Shown here: positions 33,622 through 44,460 of the stretch, in pieces
Numbering within the stretch: the first letter of the stretch is position 1
Layout: each line of letters begins with the position of its first letter
Assembly: GCF_000247695.1 (NCBI RefSeq)
Contig: NW_004624782.1
Span: 11,933,665 to 11,997,664, forward strand
DNA length: 64,000 nt
Source: Heterocephalus glaber
Taxonomy: Eukaryota; Chordata; Mammalia; Rodentia; Bathyergidae
Reading direction: 5' to 3'
The notes under the pieces: model-generated
What the model was told of the DNA's origin: nothing
What the model saw: only the letters and a program-made list of their open reading frames with translations
Databases searched by the model: none
Translations under genes and position numbers: made by a program

Positions 33622-33784
33622 GCAATGGTTCCAATCGGAGGGCTATTTTTACTCTCCGGGGGATATTCGGCAGCGATTGGAAACGGCTGGGGAGAAGCTC
33701 CTGAAGTCTATTGGGTAGAAGCCAAGATTTTGCTAAACATCCTACGGTTCATGGGAGTCAGGAGAGCAGAGGCTGAGAACCCCT
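33622..33784 (+). mobile_element. MER20-like hAT-Charlie relic
   Basis: It contains 'gggggatattcggcagcgat', 'tattgggtagaagccaagat' and 'gctaaacatcctacggttc', ending 'gctgagaacccctg'. These are in the order expected for MER20. It lies within the loop of the inverted repeat. Confidence 0.75.
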
Positions 33785-33888
33785 GCTCTGTCTTTTCGGG
33801 AATGGGGAGCTACAGAAGGATTCCCGACCAAGAGTGAGAGACTCAACTGTGGGAACTATGCAGCTGCTCCCTCCTAACAGTGTACCGT

Positions 33889-33944
33889 TCAGCGCTCACC
33901 AGGCCAGGGTGGTGATGGTTCATCCTGATCATCGCTAGCTTAGG
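33889..33944. repeat. Right arm of a 56-bp inverted repeat
   Basis: Reverse complement of 33530-33585 with three mismatches. The arms are separated by 303 bp. Confidence 0.92.
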
Positions 33945-33989
33945 GATGCCTAGGAGATTGTTAAACTCACTTCCGGGTGTGACTGGTGG

Positions 33990-34178
33990 GTCACAGGATG
34001 TCACTTGGGCCATGAACTGTCTCTCCTCTCCAATGCCTGTCAGCCACACCACCCTGCCCTGGAGCCAGCTGATTATGGACTGAAACCTCTACGAAATGTA
34101 AGCTAAATAAACCTTTCCCCCTTTAACTTTGTGAGTTAGGTATTTTGTCTCAGCAACAAGAGAAAAGTAACTAACACA
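33990..34178 (+). mobile_element. MaLR LTR 3' portion
   Basis: 'gactgaaacctctacgaaat', 'gctaaataaacctttccccc' and 'tattttgtctcagcaacaag' to 'gtaactaacaca' closely follow the 11.4-11.85 kb LTR. Confidence 0.85.
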
Positions 34179-35689
34179 TAGCGCGTCGTTATCCGCCTAT
34201 TCGCTGGATTTGCCACCACGAAATTTCTCAAAAAGTCAAAATGACCATGATTGGTAAATATTTGGAGTCAATTCAGGACATCCAGGCAGCCACAACTATA
34301 TAACTAAAAGCACTCATCGAGGAGGACTTCTAGAACTGCTTCAGAAACTAGCAAGAATGATAGGCGAAGTGCTCCGTTGGCAAGGAGGTGGGATTGTGTG
34401 CAGCCCAGCAGCTCAAAGTACTACGGCTGCTTAGCAAAGTATCTCAAAACTTAACAGCATTTATTTCGCTCATGAATCTGCATTCTGGCAGGGTTTAGTG
34501 CATCAGCTCGTCTCTGCTCTAGTTGGTGTTGGGTTAAAACAACAGCAACATGTATTTTGCTCATGATCTTACCATTTGGCCAGAGTTCAACGGGCTCCAT
34601 TCATCTGTGTCCTTTGGTGTCGGCTGGGTGACTCCAGAGCAGGGAGCCGGAAGCACTGGGGCGGGCTCGCTCACCTCTCTGGGCCTGCCTGGCTAGTCCT
34701 GGACAGAGGTTGCAGGGCTGCTCTCGCCATCTCTCTGTGGCCTCTCCAAGGTGCTCTGTCCAGCATGGTGGCTTCGGGTAGCTGGACTCTGCACATGTTC
34801 ACTCAAGTATCCCAAACTAAGATGACAGAGTGACTGAGAGAGATGGAGGGAGACAGAGACAGAGAGATCCAGGAGGAAGCTGCATGTCCTTTGTCAGCTC
34901 AGCCTTGGAAGTCAGGGCATCATCTCCATTGCATTCTCTTCATCAGAAGAAACTTGCTGAGGCCATGCCACCATCCAGGGGAGGGGAATTAGACCCCATC
35001 TTTCCCTGAGAAGTGATAAGGAACTGGGCATGATTTAACAGTGAACTGTGTTGACCATATCTCCAGTCAACAGGGGCTGGAAAAACACTGTGCTGGAGGG
35101 AGGGACGGTTGAAAAATGCTTTGGAATACTTTTTCCTTGGATCCTGAAATCACTCTCTCCTCTCTCTCTCCCTCCCTCCCTGCCCCCCCCCACAACCCAC
35201 CCTCTCTCTTTTCTCTCTCTCCCCAGAGTAGGTTATAAGCAGGAAAAGCCATTCCTCATTTAGTGGCAAAGCAGTCCTGTCGCGGTGACTTCCTCCCCAA
35301 CACCCCATCCGCTTTGCCGTTTCCGAGCACAGGCCTGACTTCCAGCCCCCAGTATGGGCAGCCCTTTGAGAGCTTTCTCCTGGCTGCTGGATCCTGCTCT
35401 GCTTCCACTCCCAGTCCTCTCTGGAAAGTCTTGGAAAAGAACCACCTCCATCCCAGCATCCCTGAGCCAATGGCCACCCCCTCCCCCAGTGGAGAACTTT
35501 GAGGTGCAGGCTGCGAGTCAGCCCCGGGTAACCACAGTGACCTGCTCCGGGTGCCAGCCTGTACCCACTCTTCCCCTTTGCAACCTGACTTCTGCCATTC
35601 GGTTTCCTGGGGTCCCCAACCAAATAAATGACTTGCATTAGAATCTTAATCTCAGTCTGCTCCCGGTGGAATCCAAACAAGGTGACTCA
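34179..35689 (-). other. Intergenic sequence with a possible MLT1-like relic
   Basis: 34.42-35.01 kb has phrases such as 'tctcaaaacttaacagcatt' and 'catgaatctgcattctggc' that resemble reverse-complement MLT/MER LTRs, at low confidence. A CT-rich tract lies at 35.15-35.22 kb. The rest is unassigned and non-coding. Confidence 0.35.
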
Positions 35690-36290
35690 GTTTAAAATTG
35701 GAAGATAGGGCTTCCAGCTCCAGCTCTGGCACATGAAGAGTTTGGAACTCACCGCTCCCATACTCAAGAGAACAGCAAATAAATGGACTATTAAGCACTC
35801 TTCTTGGTCCACCACAGAATCGAGGACACAACAAACTGCCACCGAAAGTCTGGACAAACCGGCGAATACAGAGAATCACAGCAGAGGATGCATTAGCGGG
35901 AAAAGAAGCCCTGGAGCCCGGCAGGAGGACGGAAAGGTCACTCTGACCAACACAGGCTGAGTGTGAGTTGGCCTGGATGTTACAAACTGGAGTCCCACGT
36001 TCATGGCTCTTCTGTCCAGTACATCACCTTATTCTCACAGTTAAGATCAAAGAAAAGTCTCCTCCGCCTCAGGAAGTGGAAGGAAGAAGCAACCATTTCT
36101 AAATATGCTCAGGGGACAAATAAACATTCTGAAATATTCCCAAAGCTTCTGCATAAGGAAGGCTTTGCCTCTAAGAGGAACCACTTTATCAGAGCCTCAT
36201 CTGGGCAGGGAGAGGGAAATAAAATCAACTCCAGCCCCGGAGACTTCCTGTCTCAAAGAAAAAAAGTCTAAGAAATGCTTTTGAAAGAAG
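35690..36290 (+). other. Unassigned block with two abutting ORFs
   Basis: A block free of named repeats. One ORF (35733-35960, 75 codons) is followed two bases after its stop by another in a different frame (35963-36271, 102 codons). I do not recognise either product. It could be a decayed transposon or retrocopy, or chance. Confidence 0.35.
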
Positions 36291-36361
36291 GCAGGAGGTT
36301 GAATCATATTGCTGTACTTAGGGAAACCCAAAGAGAAATCAAGTAAAGTCAAGAAAGCGCT

Positions 36362-36490
36362 GCTGGGAGTGGCGGCACAACCTCTCCAGTAATTCAGGAC
36401 TCTGGAATGCTGAGGAAAGAGGATTTCAAATTCAAACCCAGGCTGAACAAATATACTTAGAAAGACCCTGTCTCAAAACAAAAACGGAAA
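36362..36490 (+). mobile_element. B1 SINE, diverged
   Basis: 'gctgggagtggcggcacaac' to 'gaccctgtctcaaaac'. Confidence 0.85.
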
Positions 36491-36582
36491 ATGTACCTCT
36501 GTATATTTTCAATCTCTACTACCAAAAAAAAAAAGCCATTAATCATAGCCCAGCTTCTGGCCTACTTAACATAAAATCTCAA

Positions 36583-36715
36583 CCAAGACCAGGCACGGTA
36601 GTGCACATCCGTAATACCAGCACTTGGGAGGCTGAGACAGGAGGATGGCTGTGACTTCAAGGCCAGCCTGAACTGCATAGCAAGACCCTGCCTCAAAAAG
36701 ATAAAAAGAAAAAAC
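36583..36715 (+). mobile_element. B1 SINE
   Basis: 'gaccaggcacggtagtgcac' through 'gaggctgagacaggaggat' to 'gaccctgcctcaaaaag'. Confidence 0.93.
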
Positions 36716-37126
36716 CTCAACCAAAAACCTAATTATCTCAGTTTTTACTGAGGTAGGAGAGAAGAAATAAATACAGGTAAAAAGGAAATTTTAAAATTAT
36801 AATTTTAAAATTGTTCTTCTAAGAAAACTACATCTTTAGGACACAATCAATGTCACGCAAGTTTACAAAGCTCTTTTCAACCCTAGGCCTGTTTTCCCCT
36901 TCAGACTTTTACTGCCAAATTCCTGTGTCTAAAAAGGTAATTCTGTAAACTGGGCCATGCTTGTCTTCCTGTATTGTAGATTCACAACTGCACAGATGTC
37001 TACCCTCGGGGACACAGCACCACTGATCGGGTGCCCAACTCTACAGTTCCAACACACGCACCTGGGCTGCACCCAACCTGGTCCATAATGGGTAGCCCGA
37101 TGGACACCGTAAAGCACATTCTACAC
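36716..37126. other. Unique intergenic sequence
   Basis: AT-rich at first, then moderate GC. I see no gene or named repeat. Confidence 0.45.
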
Positions 37127-37206
37127 CAATGGTGGCGAACCTGCGGCACGTGTGCTGCAGCGGGCTGTTTGTATCATGGAAAGCTCTAAAAGGTTTGCCA
37201 TCACTG
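37127..37206. mobile_element. 80-bp hAT-like miniature transposon
   Basis: The ends form imperfect terminal inverted repeats: CAATGGTGGCGAACCT at the left and AGGTTTGCCATCACTG at the right, matching at 13 of 16 positions. The 8-bp flanks (ttctacac and tcctaggc) agree at 5 of 8 and fit the hAT target-site style. The interior is only about 48 bp and codes for nothing. The termini resemble those of hAT elements known from bats and some other mammals. Confidence 0.65.
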
Positions 37207-37449
37207 TCCTAGGCCATGTCAAGTTCATCCTCAAGTGCATACACATCCCCAGCTCCGACCCTAATGCTTCTGCAGCCACACTCCCTTCCGATGCCTCTCA
37301 CTGCCGTGTCCTGATGCTTTTTTATGGCAAGGCCAGAACCTACTCCGTGGTGTAGGGGGCAAGCCGAGGAGGTCCCCATCTCCTCCTTGGGGGGACTCCC
37401 TCTGGCCCTATTCAGGGACACTGTTATGCAATACATCATATCTGGCTTT
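37207..37449. other. Unique intergenic sequence
   Basis: Short unique stretch between the miniature transposon and the L1 block. No feature supported. Confidence 0.4.
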
Positions 37450-37915
37450 CAACCAAAAAATTACAAAGCACCCTAAAGACAGGAAGACGACACACGTGCA
37501 GAGGAAAAAGCAACCAGATCCAGACTGAGCTATGACACTGATTTTGGAATTAGCAGTAAGGAATTAAAAATAACTACATATAATGGATTAAATGGAAGTA
37601 GCCAACATGAAAGCAAAGAAATGGAAATTCTAAGAATCAAAGAAAATGCTAGAATTTTTTTTTTAAATACACAAAGGCGGAAGAATGTCTATGATGGACA
37701 CATTCAGGTGAGCTTGAAGATGTGTCGGTAGAAACTTCCTAAGTGGGAATGCAAAGAGAAGAAGAATGAAAGAAAACGGAACACAATTCCAAGAACTATA
37801 AGCCAAGTACATACATTACCTACACAGGAAGTGATACATATGAATAATGGGAATAACACAAGGAAAAGAAAATGAGAAAGGAACGGAAGAAACAGTTGAA
37901 TTAATAATGGCTGAG

Positions 37916-38000
37916 GGCCGGGGATTTAGCTTAGTGGTTTCGCCGCCTGCTGCGCAAGCGCAAGGACCCGAGTTTGATCCCTGGTGCCAAAAAAAAAAAA

Positions 38001-38029
<29 letters not shown>
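37916..38029 (+). mobile_element. ID SINE ('ctgctg' subtype) with expanded tail
   Basis: 'ggccggggatttagcttagt', 'cgcctgctgcgcaagcgc', then A's and an (AAT)n run. The 14-bp target duplication taataatggctgag lies at 37902-37915 and 38030-38043. Confidence 0.95.

Positions 38030-38036
<7 letters not shown>
37992..38036. repeat. (AAT)n microsatellite at a SINE tail
   Basis: Uninterrupted AAT units running into the right target duplication of the ID element. Confidence 0.95.
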
Positions 38037-38037
<1 letters not shown>

Positions 38038-38240
38038 GCTGAGAATTTTCCAGATTAATTAACATCAACCAACAGATCCAGAAAATTCACAGAACACCAA
38101 GGAGAAAAATACCAAAAACAATATGTAATCACATCATATTGGAACTAAATAAAAAAACCTTGAAAGGAACCAAAATAATTCTTATCATAAACTGTCCAAA
38201 ATATTTAAAGTGTTAAAAGAAACCCCACTAATCTAGATTT

Positions 38241-38266
38241 CTTTTTCTTTCTCTCATTCTCTCTCC

Positions 38267-38309
<43 letters not shown>
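38241..38309. repeat. (CT)n microsatellite
   Basis: About 70 bp of CT-rich sequence with a pure (CT)n core, adjoining an older ID copy. Confidence 0.95.
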
Positions 38310-38310
<1 letters not shown>

Positions 38311-38311
38311 C

Positions 38312-38390
38312 TCGTGCTGAGAATCAAACCCAGGACCTTGCACGTGCTAGGCAAACAGTCTATCTCTGAACTACATCCTGATGTCTAACC
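38312..38390 (-). mobile_element. Older ID SINE
   Basis: 'gctgagaatcaaacccagga', 'gtgctaggcaaacagtcta', which is the reverse complement of an ID/B4 3' half. Confidence 0.8.
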
Positions 38391-38619
38391 TAAACCTTTA
38401 TAGCCAGGAAAATTATTCTTCAAAGGTAAAGAAGAAACATTTTCTCAAACAAAAATCTAAGGAATTTGTTGCTAACAGATCTGCTTTCCAGGAAATGTTA
38501 AAAGTCATTCTTCAGAGAAAAGGAAAATAACACAGGTCAGAAACTTTAATCTACCTAAAGATGTTAGCAACAATGAATAAATTGCTAAATAAAAATAAAT
38601 TTCTAAAAAAATTCTTGGT

Positions 38620-38701
38620 TTTTTTTTGGAACCAGGGATCAAACTCAGGTCCTTCCACTTACGAGGCAAGCAGTGGAACCACTGAGCTAAATCCCTGGCC
38701 C
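38620..38701 (-). mobile_element. ID SINE with target duplication
   Basis: 'ggaaccagggatcaaac' to 'gagctaaatccctggcc', flanked on both sides by ctaaaaaaattctt. Confidence 0.95.
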
Positions 38702-38775
38702 ACTAAAAAAATTCTTAATTTTCAAAGTAATAACAGCGACAATGTAGCAAGTGATTATGATAACATATGGACAAG

Positions 38776-38862
38776 GGGCTGGGATTTAGCTCAGTGGTTC
38801 CAGCGCCTGCCTCACAAGCACAAGGACCCAAGTTCGATTCCTGGTTCCAAGGAAAAAAAAAA
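38776..38862 (+). mobile_element. ID SINE
   Basis: 'gggctgggatttagctcagt', 'gcgcctgcctcacaagcac', with an A-rich tail. A short 'atatgga' repeat on both sides is the likely target duplication. Confidence 0.94.
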
Positions 38863-39478
38863 ATATATGGATAAAGGAAATGGATGATTAATGTTGTAGG
38901 GGAGGGAGGATGAACCAGAAGAGGGGTGAGGGAGCTGGGACTGCCTGTGTCGAAGTTCTTGCCCTCCTACGTGCAAGTGGTCTTAGATTAGGTTGTAAAT
39001 GCTCACTGTAGACTCTACAACAACCACCACATGTTTTCGTACAGTGAGTTTTATTCACAGATGTCTGTTTCTCATGCATATCCACTTGCTTTATTAGGAG
39101 CAAAGCCTTGTACGTGGAGACTTTGTCTTGTCTTTAGAACCCTGCTAACTGAGCCCTGACTGATCTGGAAGGGCAACAGTTCATAGGTCTCCTTGTCAGC
39201 TGCAACCCCATCAGGCCAATCACAAAGACCGTTCTTCCAGTACTTCTCGGCAATATATTTCAAATAGGGAACTGTTTCTCAGAAACAATTATATTCTTAA
39301 AACATCAAATGTGGAAAACATTCTCAAGATTGTCAGCTTTTCCACTGAATTTAACCTTCTCCCATAGAAACTGTTCTTATTTTAAAATAGAAAAAAAATG
39401 TAAGACTAGGGAAGAAAACTCAAGATATTCACTAAGAAAGATTTCCAAAATTTTCACAATCAAAAATGACACCTTCAG
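38863..39478. other. Unassigned stretch within the L1 block
   Basis: A moderate-GC patch that does not look like L1 to me. I see no gene or named repeat. Confidence 0.4.
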
Positions 39479-39551
39479 AGCTAGAGGCGTAGTAAAGCTG
39501 TGGAATGCTTGCTGAACATGTATGAGACCCTGGATTCAATCCACAGCACGG
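39479..39551 (+). mobile_element. Older ID-like SINE
   Basis: 'gagctagaggcgtagtaaag', 'gcttgctgaacatgtatgag' and 'gattcaatccacagcacgg'. Confidence 0.75.
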
Positions 39552-39742
39552 CAAGTGAAACAAATAAAAATCCATCTTCTACCAGACAAATAAGGGTCCA
39601 AGGGAGCTCTTAGGCCTCTTCTTGTCTTTCTGAGGTGGCTTCTTGAGATGATCTGAGACCAAAAACATTTTAAAGTACAATTGATATAACAGAGAAGAGA
39701 ACACTGAATCATACAAAATGTTCAATTAAAACTGGAGAAGGC

Positions 39743-39826
39743 GGGCCGGGGATTTAGCTCAGTGGTTTCGCCGCCTGCTGAGCAAGCCCAAGGACTCGAG
39801 TTCAATTCCTGGTACCAAAAACAAAA
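39743..39826 (+). mobile_element. ID SINE, 'ctgctg' subtype
   Basis: 'gggccggggatttagctcag', 'cgcctgctgagcaagccc', flanked by 'ctggagaaggc' on both sides (target duplication). Confidence 0.95.
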
Positions 39827-40044
39827 AACCTGGAGAAGGCAGAAAAAGATTTTTTAGAAAATAAAGAAAAAGCAAGGGTAATGAACAGAAAACAACCACC
39901 AACATGAGAGACATTAACCCAGTTATATCAATTACCACTTAAATGTCAGGGTCCAAACACACTAACTAGATGACAGACACTACAGCGGATTAAAAATAGA
40001 AGGGAAAGACCCAACTGTATGTTTTCTACAAGAAACTAAGTCTG

Positions 40045-40132
40045 GGGCCAGGCTTTTAGCTCAGTGATTTCAGTGCCTGCCTTGCAAGCACAAGGTCCTG
40101 AGTTCAATCCCAGTACCAAAAAAAAAAAAAAC
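40045..40132 (+). mobile_element. ID SINE
   Basis: 'ggggccaggcttttagctca' to 'caatcccagtacc' and an A tail. 'aagaaacta' is repeated on both sides. Confidence 0.94.
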
Positions 40133-40793
40133 ACTTTCAAGAAACTAACTCTAAATTTGAAGACACATTTAAGTTTAAAGTAACAGGATGGAGAAACATA
40201 TACCATGCTGCACTAACCAAACGACAGCTGCAGTGCCTTTATTATTACAGAAAAACAGACTTCGGAATAAGGAATGTTAACAGGGATAAAAGGCATTAAA
40301 TAATGACAGAAGGGTCAATTCTCCAGGAAGAAAAATCCTCAGTACATACATACCTAAAAACAGAGTCAAGATATATGATGCAAAAATGAGAGAACTTTAA
40401 AAAGAAACAGACAAATCCATGATTATTTGGATAATAACGTAATGGGATAATAAGAATTTGGGAGTTGGACACTTTGATACTTCTCTTTCAGTAACAGACA
40501 GACCCAGCTGACAGAAAATCAGTAAGGACACAGTTGCCTATGAAGCACTACCAACTGGATTGAATTGGCCTCTACAGGATACTTCATCCAACAGCAGTGG
40601 TATGCACATTCTTCTCAAGCTGACATGGGATGGTCACCAAGATAGAACACGCTCTGGGCCATGCAAACTTTAACACATTTAAAAGATTAGAAATCACACA
40701 AAAGATATTCTCAGGTATTAAACTAGGACTCAATTACAAAAAGATAGCTGGAAAACCCCAAGATATTTGGAGATTGAAAATACATTCCTAAGT

Positions 40794-40876
40794 GGCCGGG
40801 GGTTTAGCTCAGTGGTGCTGCCACCTGCCTCGCAAGCACAAGGTCCTGAGTTCGATTCCTAGTACCACAAAAAAAA
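40794..40876 (+). mobile_element. ID SINE
   Basis: 'ggccgggggtttagctcagt' to 'cgattcctagtacc'. 'attcctaagt' is repeated at both edges. Confidence 0.94.
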
Positions 40877-40915
40877 ATTCCTAAGTAACATGAATCAAAA
40901 AAATCACAAGATAAT

Positions 40916-40997
40916 TTTTTTTTTTGGTACCAGGGATCGAACTCGGGACCTTGCACTTGCAAGGCAGGCACTGAAACCACTGAGCTAAAACCCTGGC
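40916..40997 (-). mobile_element. ID SINE with target duplication
   Basis: 'ggtaccagggatcgaac' to 'gagctaaaaccctggcc', flanked by 'tcacaagat' copies. Confidence 0.95.
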
Positions 40998-41118
40998 CCC
41001 TCACAAGATGAATTTTCAAAATATTTTAACTAAATGATAATGAAAGCGTAATTTACCAAAATGTGTGAGATGTAGCTTAGATAAAACTTACAGCATTGAA
41101 TGCATAAAGAAAGTTCTG

Positions 41119-41199
41119 GGGCCGGGGATTTAGTTCAGTGACACTGCGCCTGCATCACAAGTGCAAGGTCCTGAGTTCGACCCCTGGTACCAAAAAAAA
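41119..41199 (+). mobile_element. ID SINE with target duplication
   Basis: 'gggccggggatttagttcag', 'gcgcctgcatcacaagtgc', with 'agaaagttct' on both sides. Confidence 0.95.
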
Positions 41200-41304
41200 G
41201 AAAGAAAGTTCTAAGAGCAATGATTTAAGTTTTCATCTAGGAGACTAAGAAAAAAAGCAATACAAACCTAAAACAAGCAAAAGAAAATAAATAAGAAAAA
41301 AGTA

Positions 41305-41382
41305 GAGGCTGAGTTTGAAGCTGAGTGGGAGATCCTCTGCCTAGCATGTGCAAGGCCCTGGGTTCAACCCTCGGCATTCTCC
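41305..41382 (+). mobile_element. Older ID-like SINE
   Basis: 'gaggctgagtttgaagctga', 'gcctagcatgtgcaaggccc' and 'gttcaaccctcggcattct'. Confidence 0.75.
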
Positions 41383-41600
41383 CTGAAAAAAATCACAGCA
41401 GAAATCAAAGAAACTAGACACAGAATATCAATTAAGGAAAATCAATGAAACCACAAAGTGTTTCTTCGAAAAGATCAACAAAATTGATACATCTCTATCT
41501 AAGCCAATAAAATAAAAAAGAGAAGACATAAATTAGCAAAATCAGAAATAAAAGTGGGGTCATTACTATTGATCCTATGGACATACAAAAGATAATGAAG

Positions 41601-41690
41601 GGCCAGGGATTTAGCTCGGTGGTTCCGGTGCCTGCCTCGCAAGCACAAGGCCCTGAGTTCGATCCCCGGTACAAAAAAAAAAAAAAAAAA
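41601..41690 (+). mobile_element. ID SINE with target duplication
   Basis: 'ggccagggatttagctcggt' to 'gatccccggtac' and a long A tail, bounded by copies of 'gataatgaag' at 41591-41600 and 41691-41700. Confidence 0.96.
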
Positions 41691-41814
41691 GATAATGAAG
41701 GAATATTAGGCACAATTCTATGACCAGATATAATAGAATAATTCTTTAAAACACAAACCACTAAAAAAACCAAAAACACAAACCACTAACACTCAAAATG
41801 GAGAAATGGTCATC

Positions 41815-42640
41815 TTTTTAAAATTTCAACTCACTTTATTGAGTATAACTGACAAAATCATACATATTTAAGGTGTATAACATCATGTTTTGAGATGCAT
41901 ATATTGTAAAGTGATTACTACAATCAAGCTAATTAACATACATCACCTTACTACTTATAGCAATGCTTAATTCCTTCTGCTTAGAAACACTTTATAACAG
42001 CACAAATTTAGGGCTGGGGATTTAGCTCAGTGGTTCCGCCACCTGCCTCGCAAGCTCAAGGACCTGAGTTCGATCCCTGGTACCAAAAAAAAAAAAAAGA
42101 AATACCACAAATTTTAAAAAGCTACTAGAAACATGTGCTCACCTTCTTGCTCCCAGAGACAGATTAAAACGTTAGGAGAACACCATTCTAGACAGTTTCT
42201 CTATATCTCCATACACTGATACACGTTAAAACAAAAATTGGCAGTGCCATGTGTGCTGTTTTGTGACCTGCTATTTCACTTAACTGAGTGGAGCAGACAC
42301 TTTTCACCCCCAATGAATTCATATCAACACCATGACCTCGTAACTACATAATTAACAACTCCCTTTTCCATCGCCCTTTACCCTCCCTTACTCCGCCTCT
42401 TATTTCCTTCCATGTGTATGATAATAGCCACCCTTCTACTTCCCTGTCATCTTTCCTAGATTCCACACACTAGGGACAATGTGCAACATTTGTCTTCCTG
42501 AGCACAGCTTATTGCACTTAGCATGGTGGTCACCAGTTCCACCATTTCCCTATAGATGATACAACTCCGTTTTCTTTACTACTGAACAAGGCTCCATTGT
42601 GTATTTATACCACACTTTCTTTAGCCAAAGATATGATATT
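41815..42640 (-). mobile_element. L1M 3' end, inverted relative to the host L1
   Basis: Plus-strand phrases such as 'ctttattgagtataactgac', 'gtgattactacaatcaagct' and 'gcacttagcatggtggtcac' are the reverse complement of an L1M 3' end. It lies within plus-strand L1 on both sides, and an ID SINE (42010-42100) inserted into it later. Confidence 0.75.
42010..42100 (+). mobile_element. ID SINE with target duplication
   Basis: 'gggctggggatttagctcag' to 'gatccctggtacc', with 'cacaaattt' on both sides. Confidence 0.96.
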
Positions 42641-43965
42641 CTTAATTTGTCCATACCTATTAAAGAGTGTGAATCAATAATTAATGACCTGTCAAAAAAG
42701 AAAGCAACAGATTCAAATGGTTTCAATCATAAATTCTATCAAACACTTAAGGAAGAAATGATACCAACTTTCTACAACCTCTTCTAAAAAACAGAAGCAA
42801 AAAGAGTATTTCCTAATTCTATGAGGCCAGCATTACCCTAAGATGAAAGCCAAACAAAAACAGTAAAAGGAAGGAAAACTACAGACTAATATCTCTCATG
42901 AATATAGATGCAAAAGTACCCAACAAAATGGTAATAAATCAAATCCCTATGATATATAGAAGGAATTACATACTACAGCCAAGAAGAATGTATTTCAGGT
43001 ATATGAGGCTGATTGAACATTCAAAAGTCAATTAACATAATCCATCACATTGACCAGCTAAACAATAAAAAAACATACAATACAAATAGGTGCAGAGAAA
43101 GCATGTGACAAAACCTAACACACATTCCTTAAAAAAAAAAACCCAAAAAACTCTCAGCAAACTAGGAATGGGGTTGGGGACAAGGATGAGGAAAAAGGAA
43201 ACTGGGAATAGAGGGGAATTTCTTCAACTTGCCATGGAACATCTACAAAAACCCTATAATTAACATATGACTCAGTGATGACAAACTAGACAGTTTCCCA
43301 CCAAGGGAATGCTGTTGCCTCTTTCCAGTTCAACGCCATACTGAGAGTCCTACCTAATGCATCCAGACAAGTTAGATGGACTGAGAAGGAAGAAACAAAA
43401 CTATCTTCATATGTAGATGACAGTATTATTTGTGGGGGAAAAAAATTCCCAAAGAATCAACAAAAAAACCTCTTGAAACTAGTAAATGTTTGTAGCACAG
43501 GTCCAGGATACTATATTTATATATAAAATGTAATCGCTTTCCTATGTATCAGCAATGAAAAATTTAAATTTGACATTAAAATCACAATGTCATTACATTA
43601 GCAGCCAAAGAAGGCAGAGGAAAAGAAGTACATAAGTATAAATCTAACAGGTTCTGCATGAAAGAAACTATAAAACTTAGTGAAAGAAACCAAAAATGTA
43701 AATAAATGGAGAGATAATCCATGTTCATGGATAAAAAGACTCACCATTGTTAAGGTGTCAGTTCTCCCCAACTCGATTGATACAATCAAATTCAAATCCA
43801 AATTTGAATCAAATTCAATGGTTAGGTTCAATGTTGACCTAATGGGAAAATTTGATTCAGTTCTTGTTCATATATATCTTACACCTGTCGCAAAAATCCC
43901 TCAAAATGGATCATACAGCTAAATGTAAACTGGAAAATTTTAGAAGATACCATAGGGTAAAATCT

Positions 43966-44053
43966 TTTTTTTTTTTCTTCAGTACCAGGGATCTAACTCA
44001 GGACCTTGCACTTACAAGGTAGGCACAGTGCCACTGAGCTAAATCCCCAGCCC
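43966..44053 (-). mobile_element. ID SINE with target duplication
   Basis: 'agtaccagggatctaac' to 'gagctaaatccccagcc', flanked by 'atagggtaaaatctt' on both sides. Confidence 0.96.
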
Positions 44054-44123
44054 TATAGGGTAAAATCTTGAACCTAGGTTTCCTTGGCAATACGTAAACA
44101 CAACGTCAAAAACATGATTGAGT

Positions 44124-44202
44124 GGCTGGGGATTTAGCTCAGTGGTTCTGCTGCCTACCTTGAAAGTACAAGGTCCCGAGTTCGATCCCCAGTACCAAAA
44201 AA
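44124..44202 (+). mobile_element. ID SINE
   Basis: 'ggctggggatttagctcagt' to 'gatccccagtacc'. An 'aatgatt' motif recurs on both sides. Confidence 0.94.
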
Positions 44203-44375
44203 ACCCCAAAAAACAAAACAAAAATGATTAATTGAAAACAATAGATGATTTGGACTTTACCAAAATTTATAACCTCTGCTTTGCAAAAGACTCTGCTAAA
44301 AGAGTGAAAAGAGAAGCCATACACTGAGATAACCTTTGGGAAACACTGTTAATGGACTTACATTAAAACTCTACC

Positions 44376-44460
44376 AGGCCAGGGATTTAGCTCAGTGGCG
44401 CCATGCCTGCCTGGCAAGCACAAGGTCCTGAGTTCTATTCCCCAGTACCTCCCCCCCCAA
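44376..44460 (+). mobile_element. ID SINE
   Basis: 'aggccagggatttagctcag' to 'ccccagtacc', then an unusual C-run before the A's. Confidence 0.93.
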
